Assembly: GCA_934141145.1 (NCBI GenBank)
Contig: CAKPCA010000030.1
Coordinates: forward strand, 1-8,105
Direction of reading: 5' to 3'
From: an uncultured Bacilli bacterium
GTDB taxonomy: Bacteria > Bacillota_I > Bacilli_A > RF39 > UBA660
Length of the DNA: 8,105 nt
The translations under genes and the position numbers were made by a program. Shown here in pieces: positions 5,229 to 8,105 of this stretch. Under the pieces are notes generated by a model, which saw nothing but the letters and a program-made list of their open reading frames with translations, was not told the DNA's origin and made no database searches. Every line of letters begins with the position of its first letter. Position 1 is the first letter of the stretch.

Positions 5229-5999
5229 ATGGATAATTGTGAAGAACAAAGAATATTAGATATGATTAATAAAAATAAAAAATGTTGTAGACCATGTTTT
5301 GGTCCAACAGGCCCAACAGGTCCAACAGGTCCAGCAGGAGGCCCAACAGGCCCAACAGGCCCAACAGGTCCGCAAGGAATACAAGGAGTACAAGGTCCAA
5401 CAGGACCAACAGGGCCAACAGGTCCACAAGGACTTCAAGGTGTTCAAGGACTTCAAGGAGTGCAAGGACCAACAGGTCCAACAGGACCACAGGGAATACA
5501 AGGACTTCAAGGTACTCAAGGACTTCAAGGAGCACAAGGCCCAACAGGACCAACAGGTCCCGCAGGAGCAACAGTCGCACCAACTAATACTTATGGTAGA
5601 AAATATGACACTACAGAAAATACAATCACTTTAACACAAAATGTTGCGGCAGATGTACCACTTGGAAGTAATGGACCAGCAAATGGAATAACTTTAGATA
5701 CACAAAATAAATTAACGATACCAGAAAATGGCGTTTATCAAGTTGATTATTATTTTTATGGTAGTCCAAGTACTAATACAGATGTTACAGTAAGACTTAA
5801 TCAAAATACAACACCTATTAGTAATACATCAATTACTAAAAGTTTAACAGCAAATGTAGATACAGAATTTTCTGGAAGTACTATAAATTCATTTAATGCA
5901 AATGATCAAATAGGTTTATCAATAGAAGCAACAGATGCAGCAACTATATCTCCAGGACCAGATACTAGTGCTTATATTAATATTGTAAGAATAGCTTAA
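5229..5999 (+). CDS. Collagen-like surface glycoprotein (BclA-type), 256 residues
   Basis: This is a probable extracellular or spore-surface filament protein. Residues 1-24 form a short hydrophilic N-terminus with a CCRPC cysteine cluster (19-23) and no classical signal peptide. Residues 25-115 contain 30 Gly-X-Y triplets, interrupted by one extra glycine at 37, which would form a collagen triple helix. They alternate blocks of GPT, rich in potential O-glycosylated threonine, with blocks of G-(I/L/V/T/A)-Q. Residues 116-256 form a Thr/Asn-rich beta domain with NGVYQVDYYFYG and a terminal AYINIVRIA, resembling the C1q/TNF-like C-terminal trimerization domains of BclA proteins. AAGGAG at 5215-5220 supports ATG 5229. 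The gene lies upstream of a second collagen-like gene and a glycosyltransferase, which suggests that its product is glycosylated. The call as collagen-like is firm; the spore location is inferred. Confidence 0.9.
   Translation: MDNCEEQRILDMINKNKKCCRPCFGPTGPTGPTGPAGGPTGPTGPTGPQGIQGVQGPTGPTGPTGPQGLQGVQGLQGVQGPTGPTGPQGIQGLQGTQGLQGAQGPTGPTGPAGATVAPTNTYGRKYDTTENTITLTQNVAADVPLGSNGPANGITLDTQNKLTIPENGVYQVDYYFYGSPSTNTDVTVRLNQNTTPISNTSITKSLTANVDTEFSGSTINSFNANDQIGLSIEATDAATISPGPDTSAYINIVRIA
5301..5573 (+). repeat. Gly-X-Y coding tandem repeat
   Basis: Nine-base units (GGTCCAACA and variants) and GGACTTCAA/GGAGTGCAA units encode the 30 collagen triplets. This is the richest G+C stretch of the window and also creates long spurious open frames on both strands. 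Such arrays are prone to length change by slippage or recombination. Confidence 0.9.
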
Positions 6000-6006
6000 A
6001 TATAAA

Positions 6007-6031
6007 GACTCCTCAATTTTGGGGAGTTTTT
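6007..6031 (+). terminator. Intrinsic terminator between the two collagen-like genes
   Basis: ACTCCTC (6008-6014) pairs with GGGGAGT (6021-6027, one G-U) around AATTTT, followed by a T-run to 6031. It lies 8 bases after the stop of the first collagen-like gene and should separate it from the downstream pair. Confidence 0.85.
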
Positions 6032-6033
6032 AC

Positions 6034-6062
6034 ATACAAAAATTTACATCTTTCATAAAATA
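6034..6062 (+). promoter_or_regulatory. Possible mother-cell sporulation (SigE/SigK-type) promoter
   Basis: CATAAAATA at 6054-6062 exactly fits CATAnnnTA, the SigK -10 (and CATAnnnT of SigE). ATA at 6034-6036 lies 17 bases upstream (SigE form) and AC at 6036-6037 lies 16 bases upstream (SigK form). The ribosome site AAAGGAG (6067-6073) follows. The motif is short and AT-rich, so a chance match is possible. Confidence 0.42.
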
Positions 6063-6080
6063 TATTAAAGGAGTGAAAAA

Positions 6081-6833
6081 ATGAATAATTGTGAAGAACA
6101 AAGAATATTAGAAATGATTAATAAAAATAAAAAATGTTGTAGAACATGTTTTGGTCCAACAGGTCCAAAAGGTGAACAAGGAGAAGTAGGTCCAACAGGA
6201 CCAATAGGATTATCAGAAACAATAGAAGTTGGAGAAACAAAAACTGGTGATCCAGGAAGTAAAGCAAGTGTTGTAGATAGAGGAGGGCCTAATCACATTT
6301 TAGATTTTACAATACCAAGTGGTCTTTCAGGATTAAGTAAAATACAAAATGCATATATAATAAAATATAATGATGGAACAGTTGCAACTGGTATAAAAAT
6401 AGAACCAGATGAAAGAATTCCATTAGATAGAATTGAACTTGATGTTGATAATTTAGTTAATCTAAATAGTGAAGATAATTTAATTAAATTTAATAAGATA
6501 GGATATTATAAAATTACTATTATGATAAATGCATCTATAAAAACAACTCCAAATACTTTTAATCCAGATACAGATTTTGTATCATATGGTTTTAGACAAA
6601 CTAATACAGATAATATTTATGTTGGAGCTAGTAAATGGATTTATAATAATGAATATTCTAATGTAATATCTCAGGGAATAGTCGCAATAGATAGTACAGA
6701 TAATGATTATGAAATTGTTAATATTGGTTCAAAAGAAATATATTTATTATCACCAGATTTAAATAATATAAAATCAAATTCTTATTTTACAAATACACTT
6801 GTAAATATAGTAATTGAATATTTAGGAAAATAG
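6081..6833 (+). CDS. Second collagen-like surface protein with short triplet region, 250 residues
   Basis: This is a paralogue of the upstream collagen-like protein at its N-terminus only. Residues 1-27 differ at three positions and keep the CCRTC cysteine cluster (19-23). The collagen stretch is reduced to six triplets (residues 25-42, with charged GPKGEQGEV). Next comes a segment around residues 48-82 with VGETKTGDPGSKASV and ILDFTIPSG, a pattern seen in many collagen-like and phage-fibre proteins. The remaining 165 residues are Asn/Ile/Tyr-rich, probably beta-sheet, with no similarity that I can see to the C-terminal domain of the neighbour. AAAGGAG at 6067-6073 gives a good start. The glycosyltransferase gene begins 8 bases after the stop, so the two are almost certainly cotranscribed. 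Likely a surface protein; its partner or ligand is unknown. Confidence 0.85.
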   Translation: MNNCEEQRILEMINKNKKCCRTCFGPTGPKGEQGEVGPTGPIGLSETIEVGETKTGDPGSKASVVDRGGPNHILDFTIPSGLSGLSKIQNAYIIKYNDGTVATGIKIEPDERIPLDRIELDVDNLVNLNSEDNLIKFNKIGYYKITIMINASIKTTPNTFNPDTDFVSYGFRQTNTDNIYVGASKWIYNNEYSNVISQGIVAIDSTDNDYEIVNIGSKEIYLLSPDLNNIKSNSYFTNTLVNIVIEYLGK

Positions 6834-6841
6834 GTAAATAT

Positions 6842-7930
6842 ATGAAAAAATATAAGGTTTGTGTATATGCAATATGTAAAAATGAAGAAAAATTTGTTGA
6901 TAGATGGTTTAATTCTATGAAAGAAGCAGATGAAATATATGTACTTGATACAGGATCTATTGATAATTCTATAAAATTATTAAAAGAAAAAGGAGTGCAC
7001 GTAAAACAAAAGAAAATAAATCCATGGAGATTTGATGTAGCAAGAAATATTTCTTTAGATATGGTTCCAAATGATACTGATATATGTGTTTGTACTGATT
7101 TAGATGAAGTATTTTTAAAAGGATGGAGAGAAAAATTAGAAAGTGTTTGGAATAAAGAAACAAATAGATGTAGATATACATATAACTGGAGTTTAGATAA
7201 AAATGATAATCCTAAAGTATCATTTATATATGAAAAGATTCATAGCAGAAATAATTATAAATGGGTTCATCCAGTTCATGAAGTATTAGAGTATGAAAAA
7301 GGAAATGAAAATGTTGTAATTAATGAAGATATTATTTTAAATCATTATCCAGATAGTACTAAATCAAGAAGTTCATATCTTCCACTTTTAGAGTTATCAG
7401 TAAAAGAAAATCCAGAAAATGATAGAAATATGCATTATTTAGGTAGAGAATATATGTATTATGGAAAATGGAATGAAGCAATAGATACACTTATTAAACA
7501 CTTAAATTTAAAGAGTGCAACTTGGAAAGATGAAAGATGTGCATCTATGAGATTTATTGCTAGATGCTATGAAAATTTAAATAGATATGATGAAGCAAAA
7601 ATGTGGCTTGAAAAGGCAATAAATGAAGCACCATACTTAAGAGATCCATATGTAGAAATGGCACTTTTAGAATATTCTTTAGGTAATTACGATGAAGTAA
7701 TAAGTAACTGCCAAAAAGCACTAACTATTAGTGGTCATGAAAAAACATATATAAATGAAGTATTTAGTTATGATCATACTATAAATGATTTATTATCAGT
7801 TTCATATTATTATAAAGGTGATTTATCTTTAGCTCTTGAAAATGTTAATAAAGCAATTAGTTTGTCACCAAATAATGAAAGATTAAAAGAAAATAAAGAA
7901 ATAATAGAAAAAACACTAAAAGAAAAATAA
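6842..7930 (+). CDS. Family 2 glycosyltransferase with C-terminal TPR repeats, 362 residues
   Basis: This is a cytoplasmic nucleotide-sugar-dependent transferase. The GT2 (GT-A) domain spans about residues 1-180: CVYAICKNEEKFVDRW at the N-terminus, VLDTGSIDNS (34-43) for nucleotide binding, and the metal-binding DxD as CTDLDEVF (84-91). WVHPVHEVLE (141-150) is typical of the TPR-fused GT2 group. From about residue 190 to 350, TPR-like helical pairs follow (HYLGREYMYYGKWNEAI, RCYENLNRYDEA, EYSLGNYDEVI, SYYYKGDLSLALENVNKAI), which would bind the protein substrate. Its place directly after a collagen-like gene points to O-glycosylation of threonines in GPT triplets, as proposed for SgtA beside BclA3 in C. 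difficile. Translation probably couples to the upstream gene, since only a weak AGG overlaps the preceding stop codon. The sugar cannot be deduced. Confidence 0.88.
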   Translation: MKKYKVCVYAICKNEEKFVDRWFNSMKEADEIYVLDTGSIDNSIKLLKEKGVHVKQKKINPWRFDVARNISLDMVPNDTDICVCTDLDEVFLKGWREKLESVWNKETNRCRYTYNWSLDKNDNPKVSFIYEKIHSRNNYKWVHPVHEVLEYEKGNENVVINEDIILNHYPDSTKSRSSYLPLLELSVKENPENDRNMHYLGREYMYYGKWNEAIDTLIKHLNLKSATWKDERCASMRFIARCYENLNRYDEAKMWLEKAINEAPYLRDPYVEMALLEYSLGNYDEVISNCQKALTISGHEKTYINEVFSYDHTINDLLSVSYYYKGDLSLALENVNKAISLSPNNERLKENKEIIEKTLKEK

Positions 7931-7956
7931 TGTTTTGTTGTTTTTCTTTATTTTTT
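7919..7956 (+). terminator. AT-rich intrinsic terminator overlapping the glycosyltransferase stop
   Basis: AAAGAAAAA (7919-7927) and TTTTTCTTT (7941-7949) are a perfect 9-bp inverted repeat with a 13-base loop. TTTTTT follows at 7951-7956. The left arm lies within the last codons. The stem is almost all A-T, so its strength is uncertain. Confidence 0.5.
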
Positions 7957-7977
7957 GTCAAATTTTAGGAAAAGCAC

Positions 7978-8006
7978 TTGTTAAATTTAATATTATTTGT
8001 TATAAT
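7978..8006 (+). promoter_or_regulatory. Promoter of tRNA-Met
   Basis: TTGTTA at 7978-7983 and TATAAT at 8001-8006 have ideal 17-base spacing. Transcription would begin about 12 bases ahead of the mature tRNA. Confidence 0.8.
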
Positions 8007-8025
8007 CATATTGCTTATTTGAAAT

Positions 8026-8102
8026 GGCGATGTAGCTCAGTTGGCTAGAGCATTCGGTTCATACCCGAAGGGTCGAGGGTTCGAATCCCCCCGTCGCTAC
8101 CA
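8026..8102 (+). tRNA. tRNA-Met (anticodon CAT), elongator type
   Basis: A complete 77-base cloverleaf ends in an encoded CCA (8100-8102). The acceptor GGCGATG pairs with CGTCGCT (terminal G-U, as in the Bacillus subtilis elongator tRNA-Met). The anticodon stem TTCGG/CCGAA presents TTCATAC with CAT at 8060-8062. The T-arm GAGGGTTCGAATCCCC has the GTTCGA core. The terminal G-U pair is shared with the B. subtilis elongator Met tRNA, and the overall sequence follows that tRNA more closely than a tRNA-Ile(CAT). Confidence 0.93.
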
Positions 8103-8105
8103 AGT

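Noticed and set aside
5301..5573. CRISPR-like array in the repetitive stretch
   Set aside because: The units are contiguous 9-base codon repeats without spacers and encode regular Gly-X-Y triplets.
5256..5583. Open frames on the minus strand and alternative plus frames across the collagen repeat
   Set aside because: They arise from the repetitive GGTCCAACA units being open in several frames, give low-complexity products (Cys/Trp/Leu or Arg/Asn/Gln repeats) and lack ribosome sites.
6969..7181. Minus-strand frame opposite the glycosyltransferase
   Set aside because: It lies inside a well-supported gene and its hydrophobic Leu/Tyr/Ile product is a composition artefact.
8026..8102. tRNA-Met as the integration site of the mobile element
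   Set aside because: Large serine recombinases seldom use tRNA genes, the tRNA is nearly 6 kb from the relaxase, and I see no second copy of its 3' end in the window.

Overview
The window is a piece of a very AT-rich low-GC Gram-positive (Bacillota) genome, probably from an uncultured gut-type lineage. The codon use is strongly A/T-ending, the Shine-Dalgarno sequences are strong, and the elongator tRNA-Met is Bacillus-like. All visible tryptophans are TGG and one gene stops at TGA, so the standard bacterial code fits and a mycoplasma-type code does not. All supported genes lie on the + strand.

Bases 1-2234 are the end of a mobilizable element. They hold the C-terminal part of a large serine recombinase, cut by the window edge, then a palindrome-rich stretch (711-837) that looks like an origin of transfer, then a MobV (Mob/Pre) relaxase. 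This recombinase-plus-MobV pairing is known from Tn4451-type mobilizable transposons. The outer boundary of the element is not visible.

Bases 2235-5160 hold an unrecognised conserved-looking protein with its own promoter, an Abi_2 (AbiD/AbiF-like) HEPN-type abortive-infection protein, and immediately after it a compact two-hairpin small RNA with its own promoter and an intrinsic terminator. A second possible folded element and a structured leader follow, ahead of a small unrecognised 100-residue protein. The leader reuses part of the small-RNA hairpin sequence (GATGGT...TTCGGA). The Abi protein with its adjacent RNA is the best candidate here for a little-described system.

Bases 5160-7956 are a surface-glycoprotein cluster. 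Two collagen-like proteins share an almost identical Cys-rich N-terminus but have unrelated C-terminal parts. A family 2 glycosyltransferase with TPR repeats follows the second by 8 bases. The likely logic is that the glycosyltransferase modifies threonines of the Gly-Pro-Thr triplets, as proposed for sgtA-bclA3 in Clostridioides difficile. The second collagen-like gene has an upstream match to the mother-cell sporulation sigma factor consensus.

The window closes with a consensus promoter and a complete tRNA-Met(CAT) gene.
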